64,000 nt of DNA from positions 806,001-870,000 of the forward strand of contig NZ_JAFY01000002.1 of the NCBI RefSeq assembly GCF_000526375.1, in the 5' to 3' direction. Below the pieces are notes generated by a model. The model was not told the DNA's origin, ran no database searches, and was given only the letters and a program-made list of their open reading frames with translations. Position numbers and translations under genes: made by a program. Shown piece by piece: positions 27,757-36,140 of this stretch. The first letter of the stretch is position 1. Each line of letters begins with the position of its first letter. Source of the DNA: Aminiphilus circumscriptus DSM 16581 (GTDB lineage: Bacteria > Synergistota > Synergistia > Synergistales > Aminiphilaceae).

Positions 27757-28052
27757 CGCCTCGACGACCAGCTCGCTCTATACGCCAAGCCGAAACTCCT
27801 GATTGTCGATGAACGGGGCTATTTGTCCCTGGAAAGCAGTGCAGGACAGCTCTTCTTCCAACTCGTTTCAAGGCGCTATGAGTGCGGGAGTATGCTGATG
27901 ACGAGCAACCGCGCCGTCGGGGAATGGGGAATGGTTTTCGGCGATGCCGTGGTGGCGACGGCCATCCTCGATCGTCTCCTCCACCACGGCACGGTGTTGA
28001 CTCTCCGGGAGAGCGTTTTCGATTGCGGGAAAAACACCGGATGGAGCAGGCA
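27757..28052 (+). pseudogene. IS21-family istB remnant
   Basis: The middle and C-terminal part of an IstB helper ATPase: KPKLLIVDERGYLSLES (Walker B region), FFQLVSRRYECGSM, TSNRAVGEWGMVFGD and VVATAILDRLLHHGT are unmistakable. The N-terminal Walker A half and istA are missing. The reading frame shifts near 28008, after which GERFRLREKHRMEQA continues one frame over. This is a decayed trace of an insertion sequence. Confidence 0.85.
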
Positions 28053-28706
28053 CGCAGATATGACACGCAGGAGGACGATCTGGTTCGGCGAAGGATGTTG
28101 CAGTCACGTCCGGTTCGTATTCGTTTGCGGCCGGGGTGGGGCATTTCTTCATGTCGCCTGGAGGTCAATTTCCGATGTCGCTTGACACCATGCGCGGATG
28201 TTGTTGCAAACGGGGGACGGTATCTTCTGGAAATTCCTTGCCCGACCGGTGGGCTTCGAGGCATTCGGAGCGACGGAAAGCGCGATGTCGCTGCGTTGTT
28301 CCGACGGATCGGCTCCAGGATTTTTCTGTGCCATCTTGTCGGAACAAAGGGAAATCAGTACAATCATGCGGAAGCGCCACCCCTCGTGCGGAAGTCCTGG
28401 ACTTCCGGGTCGTTCGCCCATGCCGGTGAATTTGGCCCGGAGAGCACTTGAGCCACCTTCCGGAAGCGCTCCGTCATGCGGGAAGAAACATACGGTCGTT
28501 GTCGTTCGTTACGAAGCCGTGAGGAGTCCGTCACATCCCGGGGCTATACTTCCCGGTGAGCGGAAAAGGAACTCGCCGCGAGATGTTGTGTTTTTCGGCG
28601 ATTTCCGTGGTTCCTGTGGTTTTTCGGAAGTGGTCCACCTGAAGGTTCCTTGTTCGTCTCCGCTCCGCAGCGTTTTCCCTAGCCGCGGACGATGGGAGGG
28701 AAGTTC
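28053..28706. other. intergenic region without a recognised gene
   Basis: About 650 bases between the istB remnant and the YkuK-like gene. Short frames are open on both strands, but none looks like a protein. It probably includes more decayed IS sequence. Confidence 0.4.
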
Positions 28707-29192
28707 ATGGTATTTCGCAGCCCCACCTGGGGTTCCGTCACGTGTGAGGATATGGTGGCGAAGATCCGGATGATGTCCGAGCGCACCGCAAGGGTGCCTA
28801 CCATCATTGTCGGCGCCGACTCCCAACGGGCCGGAAACGGTGTGAAGTTCGTCTGTGCCGTGACGGCCTATTTCCCCGGCAAGGGGGGCATCTATTTCTA
28901 CCGCGTCAAGCGTTCGCAGGCTCGGATGGGATTGGCGGAGCGCATGTTCCGAGAGGCTTCGCTGAGTCTCGAGATCGCGGATATCCTTCGCCCCATTTTG
29001 GACGTGGACAGTCTTTTTCAGTCGAGCGACGGTCACGTGCATCTGGAGATCCACCTGGACCTCGGTCCCAACGGCAAGACGCGGGATGTGCTCACTTCCG
29101 TGGTTGGGATGGTGCGCGGGTGCGGCTACACCTGCCGCACCAAACCGGATTCCTTCGTGGCCACAAAGATCGCAGACAAACACAGCAAATGA
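28707..29192 (+). CDS. YkuK-like (DUF458) RNase H-fold protein
   Basis: A 161-residue soluble protein of the DUF458/YkuK family, predicted to have an RNase H-like fold; its biochemical role is unknown. The conserved acidic start of the fold (TIIVGADSQR) and the late HLEIHLDLGPNGKTRD segment are present. The ATG at 28707 has GGGAGGG upstream; one 5 codons earlier is possible. Its stop codon lies inside the stem of the following terminator. Confidence 0.8.
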   Translation: MVFRSPTWGSVTCEDMVAKIRMMSERTARVPTIIVGADSQRAGNGVKFVCAVTAYFPGKGGIYFYRVKRSQARMGLAERMFREASLSLEIADILRPILDVDSLFQSSDGHVHLEIHLDLGPNGKTRDVLTSVVGMVRGCGYTCRTKPDSFVATKIADKHSK

Positions 29193-29235
29193 ACGCCGAC
29201 CCCCCTGTGGAGGTCGGCGTTCATTTGCTGTGTTT
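29178..29235. terminator. 24-bp perfect hairpin overlapping the end of the DUF458 gene
   Basis: AAACACAGCAAATGAACGCC and 4 more bases pair perfectly with 29212-29235; the loop is CCCCTGTGGA. The left arm includes the last codons and the TGA. A T run follows on both strands, so it can serve this gene and the convergent MFS gene. Confidence 0.85.
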
Positions 29236-29292
29236 GGAGGATTTTCCCGGAAGCATGGGTGTTTCCCAGCGTCCCGGCATTTCTTTTCCCTG

Positions 29293-30507
29293 TCAGGAGT
29301 CGGAGGCCCGGGGCAGGTCGCGTCCTTTCAGGATGAACCACACGGTTCCCGCCAGGCCGCAGGCGGAGGCGACGAAGAAATTCAGTCCCGGCGAGATCAT
29401 CCACAGAAAGGCGCCTCCGAAGGCCGCCACGGAGACCACGGTGTCCCGAAGCAGGTAGTAGAGACCGAACATGCCCGCCTTGCGCTCCTCCGGCGCAAGG
29501 TCCATGATGAGTGCCTTGCGCGTGGGTTCGCCGAACTCCTTGAGCCCCCGCACCACGAAAGCTGCCGCGAGGGCCCCGAAGGAACGGCTGAAATAGAGCA
29601 TTGCGGGAAAAAGGGTGAAAAAGACGAAGGTGAGGGCCACGAAAGGTTTCTTTCCCATGCGGTCCGCCATGGCTGCCACGGGAATATAGACCAGCATGGC
29701 CACGATCATCTCCACGGTGGTGAGCAGGCCGAACTGGAAAGCACTGACGGGAGAGGAGATCTCCTTCATGGCCCAGAGCACCACGAAGGCGTAGGGAATC
29801 TGTTCGCAGAAGCGCACGAGAATGTCTGCCACGAGGAGATTCTTCAGGTCCGGACCCATGAGGGCATACAGGCGAAGGGGATTTTTCTCCGCTCCGGAGG
29901 TGCCTCCCTTTTTCGGCGGATCGTCCTCGATGAGACGCTGCTGTGCCACCAGTGCCACTCCTGCCATGAGGAGGGCCGCCACGAAGGCGAGGCGCACGCC
30001 CCAGACTTCTCCGAAGAGCCCGATGAAGGCTCCTCCCACGAGGGGGCCGAGCGCCATGGGAATGCGTCGCACCAGGGAGTGCATGGAGACGCCCATGGTT
30101 CTCTTGTTTGAGGGCAGAACCCGCGCCACCAGGCCCATGGTGGCGGGGAGAGAGATGGCCGTCCAGGAGAGAAAGAGGACGGAGCCGAGGATCACCGCCT
30201 TCCAGGAAGGAATGAGGATGACTACCAGAAAGCCCGCCATGGCGAGCACGTTGAAGACGAGCAACGCCCTTTTCGTTCCGAGCCGGTCCGAGAGATAGCC
30301 TCCCGGAAAGGAGTAGAGGGCGGAGAGCAGGTTGTCCAGCCCGTTCAGCAGTCCCACCGAGAGAGCACCGCCTCCGAGGGCGACGAGATAGATGGGGAGA
30401 AAGCGTTCCGCCATCTTCTCCCCCATGCCCACGAGGATTACCATGGTCAGAAGTCCCACCATGCTCTTCCGCAACGCGAGAAATTCCATGAGAGAACGCT
30501 TGTTCAT
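29293..30507 (-). CDS. MFS transporter
   Basis: A 404-residue, 12-helix major facilitator. Signatures are GGYLSDRLGTKRAL (loop 2-3) and AAMADRMGKKP (loop 8-9). Such two-signature MFS proteins are typically efflux or uptake carriers of small molecules; the substrate is not evident. The ATG at 30507 has AAAAGGAGGATC at an ideal distance, so the longer frame to 30741 is rejected. Confidence 0.85.
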   Translation of the reverse strand: MNKRSLMEFLALRKSMVGLLTMVILVGMGEKMAERFLPIYLVALGGGALSVGLLNGLDNLLSALYSFPGGYLSDRLGTKRALLVFNVLAMAGFLVVILIPSWKAVILGSVLFLSWTAISLPATMGLVARVLPSNKRTMGVSMHSLVRRIPMALGPLVGGAFIGLFGEVWGVRLAFVAALLMAGVALVAQQRLIEDDPPKKGGTSGAEKNPLRLYALMGPDLKNLLVADILVRFCEQIPYAFVVLWAMKEISSPVSAFQFGLLTTVEMIVAMLVYIPVAAMADRMGKKPFVALTFVFFTLFPAMLYFSRSFGALAAAFVVRGLKEFGEPTRKALIMDLAPEERKAGMFGLYYLLRDTVVSVAAFGGAFLWMISPGLNFFVASACGLAGTVWFILKGRDLPRASDS

Positions 30508-30787
30508 TCTGATCCTCCTTTTCCGTGAAGATAGAATTTCCCCTCCGGTATGAAAAACACTGCAAGTACAGGTGGTTCCCCCGTGCCGCCTGATCCGGGA
30601 GGCTTCCACCGGGATGCTCCGATCCGCACGCCGACGGCGATGATCTGGTGCACTCCGCCGACAGGAAGGTGGCGGCTCATGGCAGGTTCCTCCCCGCTGG
30701 CCGGCTGTCGGGGAACTCCCTCTTGGCGAAGGGCTTGCCATGGTCTCTTTGTTTTTTCTCGGGGCGCTGTCCCTCAGTCCTTGTTAA

Positions 30788-30877
30788 GGAGGCTCTGATC
30801 AAGGAGGAATTGCCCCTCTCACGATTGCGATCGCATCACGTTTTTCCGAGATCGACGTGGCATTTTTCAGAGCCGCC
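30788..30877 (+). repeat. miniature inverted-repeat element, family B, copy 1
   Basis: A 90-bp element, GGAGGCTCTGATCAAGGAGG to TTTTTCAGAGCCGCC. It is nearly identical to 31420-31509, and its ends resemble those of family A. It lies in a 1.1-kb gap without genes between the MFS start and the phosphoesterase. Confidence 0.8.
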
Positions 30878-31235
30878 TGATGGTTGAAGTGTAAATCTGC
30901 CCCTTGAAATGCTGTTTTTCGCTCGGTACGTTTGAAGTGTAAAGCCACTCTCCGGGCTTTGCAAACGGAAAGTCGCGCATATCGGATGGACGGAACGGAA
31001 TCGCTCCGTCGTTCGGCTCGCTGTAGCATTTCGACGGAGCCTCCATCCGCCAGCATGGAGAATCTTCTTTTTCGATGTTTCGCGTCTGCGCCATGATGGG
31101 ATGGTGCCGTGGCCTTTGCGGCAAACTGGAAAACCGTGTTTTTCCACCTTCTGCGCTAAGATAGGAGCGGCAGATGGGATACGTTTCGTTTTTCACGGAC
31201 GCCGTATCGGTCCGGAAGGTGTACGCATTCCGCCA

Positions 31236-31331
31236 CGCAAAAAGGTTTTCATGGTGTTCGGCGGCCGTCTGCGGCGATGCATCACACTTTTCCAGGAGCG
31301 CTTTTTTTTTATGTTTGAGCAACAGGTCCAT
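31236..31331 (-). repeat. diverged interspersed repeat C, copy 2
   Basis: The complement of this stretch matches 6432-6524. It sits between the two family B elements, in a gap that otherwise shows a short direct repeat (TTGAAGTGTAAA near 30892 and 30930), possibly from an IS end. Confidence 0.55.
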
Positions 31332-31419
31332 GCCCGCGGGAGCGGCGGGACTCTCGCTGCGCCTCGGAGGTTTCGACGCACAGTGCCCGTATCAGACGAT
31401 GGCATATCTGTTCTTTTAT

Positions 31420-31509
31420 GGAGGCTCTGATCAAGGAGGAATTGTCCCTCTCACGATCTCGATCGCATCGCGTTTTTCCGAGATCGGCGTGGCATTTTTC
31501 AGAGCTTCC
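31420..31509 (+). repeat. miniature inverted-repeat element, family B, copy 2
   Basis: 90 bp, same orientation as copy 1. The right end reads TTTTTCAGAGCTTCC, whose complement GGAAGCTCTGAAAAA is almost the family A end. It is flanked by TTAT on both sides, a likely 4-bp target duplication. Confidence 0.85.
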
Positions 31510-31600
31510 TTATTATTGAAACGGTTTTTCGGAACTGTCGGGAGGGTTTTTCGTACCTCCGAAAACAGAAGATGCATTCTTCGGAAAGGGAGGACGAGCC

Positions 31601-32584
31601 GTGGACAGAACAAAATTCTTCGCTTGCAGTTGCCGGTGGAATCCTCCGGAAGGGGGTGCTTTCTCGCCTTCTGCAGCGACGGTGTCGCAACAAACGCCTT
31701 TGCGAAAAGGGCCTTCCCGTTCACGGAGCGTTCTGAAACACGCCATCGTGGCGCTGGCCTGTCTTGTCCTGCTTCTTCCGCTCGTTTGCCCTGCTCCGGG
31801 ATGGAGCGCCGCAGGCGCACTCCGTTGGAACGACGACATGCTCGCCCGCATTCCCCGGGATGTGGAGACCTTTTCCTTCCTTGTCCTCGGAGACACGCGC
31901 GGGCCTGGGTCGAAATTCCCTGCCGTTCTGGCCGCCATGAACGAAGAACGGGACGTTCTCTTCGCGCTCGACGTGGGGGATCTCGTGAACTATTCCCGTT
32001 CTCCCGAGGATTACGAAAAGGAGTTCTTCGCTCCTGCGAAAAAAGCCTCCATGCCTCTTCTTGCCGCCATGGGCAACCACGAGCGCGCTGCCGATCCCAA
32101 GGGGCTTTTGTACCAGCGCCTCGTGGGTGATCCCTGGTACGCCTTTTCCGTGGGCGACGCGGTTTTTCTCGTCCTCGACAACAGCAACGCCCACTCGCTC
32201 GGGCGGGAACAGGAGCGTTGGCTCGAAGAGCGGCTTTTCGAGGCCCGGAAGGCGCGTTTTCGTTTTGTTTTCCTGCACGTTCCACTGGAGGACCCGAGGG
32301 GAGGGCGTTTCAAACACGCCATGTCCGATCCCTCCTATGCCCGAAAGCTCCTGGAAATCTTCGAGCGCGGAAACGTGACGCTCCTCTTCGCCTCCCACGT
32401 ACACGCGTATTATGCGGGGAGATGGGGAAAGATTCCCTTCATCGTCACCGGAGGCGGAGGAGCTTCCCTGTACGGAAAAGATCCCGCTGCGTCCTTTTAT
32501 CACTACCTTCGCGTGGATGTGGACACGACCGTGCCGGAACCGGAGAAGGCGCTGCGGATCACGGTTCGTCCAGTGCACCCGTAA
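31601..32584 (+). CDS. exported calcineurin-like metallophosphoesterase
   Basis: A 327-residue hydrolase with a dinuclear metal site. The motifs run in the usual order: GDTR at 97-100, GDLVN at 126-130, GNHE at 158-161, HVP at 226-228 and HVHAY at 266-270. A hydrophobic segment at 45-70 ending in WSAAG is a signal peptide or anchor, preceded by an unusually long N-terminus. The GTG at 31601 follows AGGGAGGA. An internal start nearer the signal segment is possible. The phosphoester substrate is unknown. Confidence 0.85.
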   Translation: MDRTKFFACSCRWNPPEGGAFSPSAATVSQQTPLRKGPSRSRSVLKHAIVALACLVLLLPLVCPAPGWSAAGALRWNDDMLARIPRDVETFSFLVLGDTRGPGSKFPAVLAAMNEERDVLFALDVGDLVNYSRSPEDYEKEFFAPAKKASMPLLAAMGNHERAADPKGLLYQRLVGDPWYAFSVGDAVFLVLDNSNAHSLGREQERWLEERLFEARKARFRFVFLHVPLEDPRGGRFKHAMSDPSYARKLLEIFERGNVTLLFASHVHAYYAGRWGKIPFIVTGGGGASLYGKDPAASFYHYLRVDVDTTVPEPEKALRITVRPVHP

Positions 32585-32782
32585 AGAGCTGGCATGGCGG
32601 GAAGGCTCTTCCCCGGGAGCGCTTTTCGGAAACATTTTGCTCAAAGATCCGGAAAAGAAACGAAACACCGTTTGATCTACGTACCCACCCCGACCGCAAC
32701 GCCGAACGGGGTGCTCGGATCAAAAGTGCCTTGTCGCCGGAGAATACGCTCCACGAGGCTTGTTTGACCTGTACTACGGGAA

Positions 32783-32806
32783 AATCGCTCCGGAGGTGAG
32801 GAGCGA
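32783..32806 (+). terminator. possible terminator hairpin after the phosphoesterase
   Basis: ATCGCTCC-N8-GGAGCGAT followed downstream by pyrimidine-rich sequence and a T run (GTATTTTTC). It is about 200 bases after the stop, so this is only a candidate. Confidence 0.4.
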
Positions 32807-32853
32807 TCTGCCTCTGTTTTCGTATTTTTCGGGGTACTATGAGTAAGAACTGT

Positions 32854-32954
32854 GGAAGCTCTGAATAAAGACCTTTGGCTTTTCCTTGACTCGGATCGCA
32901 TCAGGCTCTGCGAGGTGCCCTGCGGGGCTGACGCAGCCTTATTCAGAGATTTCC
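32854..32954 (-). repeat. miniature inverted-repeat element, family A, copy 2
   Basis: 101 bp, reverse orientation relative to copies 1 and 3 (starts GGAAGCTCTGAATAAAGACC). TGT flanks both sides as a possible target duplication. It ends 25 bases before the antiporter start and so lies inside its leader or promoter. Confidence 0.85.
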
Positions 32955-32978
32955 TGTATTTGTCAAGGAGGAAAGAGA

Positions 32979-34730
32979 ATGGACGAGCCCTTTCACATTC
33001 TGTTCACCACGGGCGTCCTGGTCCTGCTGAGCATCCTGGCGAGCAAGGTCTCGGACCGCTTCGGCGTGCCCGTGGCGGTGATGTTTCTCGCTTTGGGCAT
33101 GCTCGCGGGGTCGGACGGCCTGGGAGGCATCTACTTCGACAATGCCGTGGCGGCGAACTTCGTGGGAACCCTCGCGCTCGCGTTCATCCTCTTCTCGGGA
33201 GGACTCGATACGAACTGGAGAGTCGTGCGCCCCGTGTTCGGAAGAGGTCTTGTCCTTTCCACCGTGGGAGTGGCGATCACGGCACTTCTGGTGGGACTGT
33301 TCACCTGGAGAGTGCTCGGCTTTTCCTTCGGCGAAGGTCTGCTTCTGGGATCGATCGTCTCTTCCACCGACGCGGCGGCGGTGTTCGGTGTGCTTCGTTC
33401 CCGTGGCGTGGGACTTCGGGGTGAACTAAAACCCCTCCTTGAGTTCGAGTCGGGCAGCAACGATCCCATGGCGGTGTTCATGACCCTCGGCGTGCTCGGA
33501 TTTCTGCAGCACGGCGGTTTTGCCTGGACGTCCCTGGCAGGGGCCTTTGTCCTCAACATGGCCGGAGGCGTTCTGACGGGAGTTGCCCTCGGAGTCGCCG
33601 CGGGATGGATCTTCAACAGAATACGCCTCGACTACGAAGGACTCTACCCGACGCTGAGCATCGGAGTGGTGCTCTTCGTCTACGGGGTGAGTGAGTACGT
33701 TCACGCCAATGGATTTCTCGCGGTCTACGCCTGCGGCATGACCCTTGGAAACACGGATTTTCCAAACAAGCGCTATGTGCTGAAGTTTCACGACGGACTT
33801 GCCTGGCTCATGCAGATCGGCATGTTTCTCGTGCTCGGATTGCTGGTGTTCCCCTCCAAATTTCCCCAGGTGGCCGTTCCGGCGCTCCTCGTCGCAGGGT
33901 TTTTGATGTTTGTGGCCCGCCCGCTGGCGGTCCTCACCGCACTTCTGGGAAGCCGTTTTTCTCTGGCGGAACGGGCTCTCGTCGCCTGGACGGGATTGCG
34001 CGGCGCGGTTCCCATCGTGCTCGCCACGTTTCCGCTCACGGCGGGATATGCCGGTTCGAGCAGCATCTTCCACATGGTTTTCTTCACGGTACTTGCGTCG
34101 GTGTTGGTTCAGGGAAAGACACTCATGCCTGTGGCGAGCCTGCTGGGAGTGGACGAACCCATGTCCGCCCGGCCGAAGAATCCTCTGGAATTCGAGCGGA
34201 CGCCTCAGATGCAGGGAGACGTGCGTGAGTTCGAGATCCTGCCCAACATGGCTGCGGCGGGAAAAAGCATTGCCGAACTGGAACTGCCCCGGGACGTGCT
34301 CATCCTCCTGATCCGGCGCAACGAAGGGTTTGTCGTCCCCAGGGGGCATACCCGCATAGCGCCCTACGATACCCTCATGGTGATGGCAGAGCCCGGGGGC
34401 TTCGGGCGGCGAGGGAAATCCTGTCCGCACCGTCCGTCAGGGAGCCCCTTGCCGGGAATCCGAAGGAAGCGTCCGCCGAAAAAACCAAGAAAGGAGAGAA
34501 GACGTTGCACTTCCCCTGAGATCCGAAAGAGGGAGACATCCGGAGGAAAATCGCAACGCTGCGGTCTCCGCCGGATGTCTCTTTGTTCCTTTGTTTCCTG
34601 TCTCGTTTCCTTTCTGCCCGGCGTTCCGGAAAACCTTCCGTCCTCTTCCTGCGGCGGATGTCCCTTTCAAAGGGGCATCCGCCGCAGGAAAGGTGTTCTC
34701 GAACTTTCGGCACGCGAACGCCGTGTATGA
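32979..34730 (+). CDS. CPA-type K+/H+ or Na+/H+ antiporter (NhaP2/CvrA-like), probable 3' frameshift
   Basis: A cation/proton antiporter: about 12 helices over residues 1-400 with the family core SSTDAAAVFGVLRSRGV and FESGSNDPMA (the acidic ion-binding residues). A TrkA-C-like cytosolic domain follows (EFEILPNMAAAGKSIAEL, APYDTLMVMAEP). AAGGAGG precedes the ATG. After about residue 475 the open frame becomes an Arg/Cys/Pro-rich tail that runs through a terminator hairpin. One frame over, from about 34406, the sequence continues as AAREILSAPSVREPLAGN and stops at 34519, just before that hairpin. A single missing G near 34404 would explain this. The true product is probably about 514 residues. 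Confidence 0.85.
   Translation: MDEPFHILFTTGVLVLLSILASKVSDRFGVPVAVMFLALGMLAGSDGLGGIYFDNAVAANFVGTLALAFILFSGGLDTNWRVVRPVFGRGLVLSTVGVAITALLVGLFTWRVLGFSFGEGLLLGSIVSSTDAAAVFGVLRSRGVGLRGELKPLLEFESGSNDPMAVFMTLGVLGFLQHGGFAWTSLAGAFVLNMAGGVLTGVALGVAAGWIFNRIRLDYEGLYPTLSIGVVLFVYGVSEYVHANGFLAVYACGMTLGNTDFPNKRYVLKFHDGLAWLMQIGMFLVLGLLVFPSKFPQVAVPALLVAGFLMFVARPLAVLTALLGSRFSLAERALVAWTGLRGAVPIVLATFPLTAGYAGSSSIFHMVFFTVLASVLVQGKTLMPVASLLGVDEPMSARPKNPLEFERTPQMQGDVREFEILPNMAAAGKSIAELELPRDVLILLIRRNEGFVVPRGHTRIAPYDTLMVMAEPGGFGRRGKSCPHRPSGSPLPGIRRKRPPKKPRKERRRCTSPEIRKRETSGGKSQRCGLRRMSLCSFVSCLVSFLPGVPENLPSSSCGGCPFQRGIRRRKGVLELSARERRV
34533..34585 (+). terminator. terminator just after the predicted true antiporter stop
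   Basis: An 11-base stem, GAGACATCCGG (34533-34543) with CCGGATGTCTC (34571-34581), followed by TTTGTT. It is preceded by the out-of-frame stop at 34517-34519. Confidence 0.7.
34646..34690. terminator. second hairpin between convergent genes
   Basis: TTCCTGCGGCGGATG pairs with 34676-34690. It may terminate the minus-strand TusA-like transcript; no long T run is present. Confidence 0.5.
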
Positions 34731-34762
34731 CCTTTTTCAGAGGTGTTTCCTGTTGTTCAGGA

Positions 34763-35005
34763 TCATTTCGAGAGGAGTACCCGGAATCCTTCGTCGGCAC
34801 TCTCTGTCCACGTGACCTGCCAACCCTGGCTTCGGGCGAAGCGGCTCACATTTTCCCGGGATGTGACCGTGTCCACCAGGATTGTTCCCTCTCCGGAGGT
34901 ACGCCCTGTCAGGGCTTTTTTCGTCTCCAGGACCGGCTGTGGGCAGGACAGGCCCCGGGCGTCCACCTCGAAACGGTGTGTCTTTTCCTCGTGTGCTGCG
35001 TTCAT
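34763..35005 (-). CDS. TusA/SirA-family sulfur or selenium carrier protein
   Basis: An 80-residue cytosolic protein with the family's CPxP motif (Cys21 in GLSCPQPVLETKKAL). TusA-like proteins carry persulfide sulfur, and the YedF branch is linked to selenium use. It follows the YedE-type transporter in the same operon, 31 bases downstream. The start at 35005 leaves a short Ala/His/Glu N-terminus and has GAGGAGG upstream. Confidence 0.88.
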   Translation of the reverse strand: MNAAHEEKTHRFEVDARGLSCPQPVLETKKALTGRTSGEGTILVDTVTSRENVSRFARSQGWQVTWTESADEGFRVLLSK

Positions 35006-35036
35006 CGCGTATGCGCCTCCTCTCCGAAATCGGCTT

Positions 35037-36140
35037 CTAGTCCAGTCGTTCCCGCATGAGAAAACCGGTGGCAAGACAGAATATCAGCCCGATGCCCACC
35101 GCCGTCGGGCCGTAGGGTGAGGGTCCGGAGGCGGAGCTGGCGAGGGAGAAGTTGTGGGCGAACCCCGCCCCGACGAGCATGCCGAGAACAAAGATGCCCG
35201 CGTCACCGTCTCCCTCGCCGCTCAGAATGAGCTGGCGTCCCGGGCAGCCTCCGGCGAGAGTGAAAGCGAGCCCCGCAAGCGTCATGCCGAGAAAGTTCCA
35301 CAGGTGGTTCGTGTGGGCCACCGGTTGCCCTTCGAAGCCGGGTTTGAACTGCCCGAGGGCGAGGTTGGTCGCGAAGGCGGCGAGGACGAAGGCGAGCACG
35401 CCGAAGAAGAGATGTCCGTCCCGGAGCATGAAGAGATCTCGCAGCGCCCCCACGGTGCAGAAGCGGCTTCGCTGCGCCAGCCAGCCCACCGCGAGCCCCA
35501 CCGCCAGGGAGACGGCGAAAAGGGCATGTTGCGATCCCGGCCCCTTTTCCGAGAAAAAGATGGGGCCGACGGGAGTGCCTTGTGCATCTCGACCAAAGAG
35601 CGGCGCCATCACGAGGAGAACCATGATGGCCACCGCTGCGAGAGGCATGAGATATCCGGCGGCGGAGAGGTTTTTCGAATTCTTGCCGAGGGAGAACCCC
35701 TTCCAGAGGAAGCCGATGCCGATGCCGATACCGGAGGAAAGTCCTGCGATACCTGCGATGGCCGTCCAATCGCCTCCAGCGAGGCGGAGATAGGCCCGCC
35801 AGGGACAGCCGAGAAAAATCAGGGCGCCTACCATGGCGAAAAAGCCGAGGAAGAACCGCACCAACGGCGACGAGCCCGAACGGGGGCGGAATTCCCGGAA
35901 GAGCAGTGCCGAGCCGAAGGCTCCGAGCACGAGTCCGGCGATTTCCGGACGGAGATATTGCACCGCCGCGGCCCTGTGCAGCCCGAGGGCACCCGCGATG
36001 TCCCGGGTGAAACAGGCTACGCAGATTCCCATGTTGCCAGGATTTCCCCACGTGACGAGAAGCGCTGCGAGCACTCCCGCAACTCCTCCGGCGAGGACTG
36101 GGCCGAGACGGGAAAGAAGCAGCTTGTCCAAAGAACGCAT
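35037..36140 (-). CDS. yedE: YedE-family selenium/sulfur transport membrane protein
   Basis: A 367-residue YeeE/YedE (DUF395) membrane protein. The N-terminal GNPGNMGICVACFTRDIAGA motif is characteristic of the YedE/FdhT subgroup associated with selenium metabolism. Further Cys motifs are FLGCPWRAYLR, RSRFCTVGALRD and AGGCPGRQLILSGEGD, which line the thiol relay of the YeeE fold. AAGGTGGA precedes the ATG at 36140. It is paired with the TusA-like carrier as yedE-yedF in selenium-using bacteria. Thiosulfate/sulfur uptake is the alternative. Confidence 0.85.
   Translation of the reverse strand: MRSLDKLLLSRLGPVLAGGVAGVLAALLVTWGNPGNMGICVACFTRDIAGALGLHRAAAVQYLRPEIAGLVLGAFGSALLFREFRPRSGSSPLVRFFLGFFAMVGALIFLGCPWRAYLRLAGGDWTAIAGIAGLSSGIGIGIGFLWKGFSLGKNSKNLSAAGYLMPLAAVAIMVLLVMAPLFGRDAQGTPVGPIFFSEKGPGSQHALFAVSLAVGLAVGWLAQRSRFCTVGALRDLFMLRDGHLFFGVLAFVLAAFATNLALGQFKPGFEGQPVAHTNHLWNFLGMTLAGLAFTLAGGCPGRQLILSGEGDGDAGIFVLGMLVGAGFAHNFSLASSASGPSPYGPTAVGIGLIFCLATGFLMRERLD

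Noticed and set aside
30867-31331. 154-codon frame in the 31-kb gap as a real gene
   Set aside because: It spans repeat C and part of element B, has no ribosome site, and its similarity to the 6.4-kb region is confined to the 93-base repeat.
32852-33424. Open frame starting within family A copy 2
   Set aside because: Its first residues only translate the repeat, and the rest is a shadow of the antiporter; similar starts appear at the other copies for the same reason.
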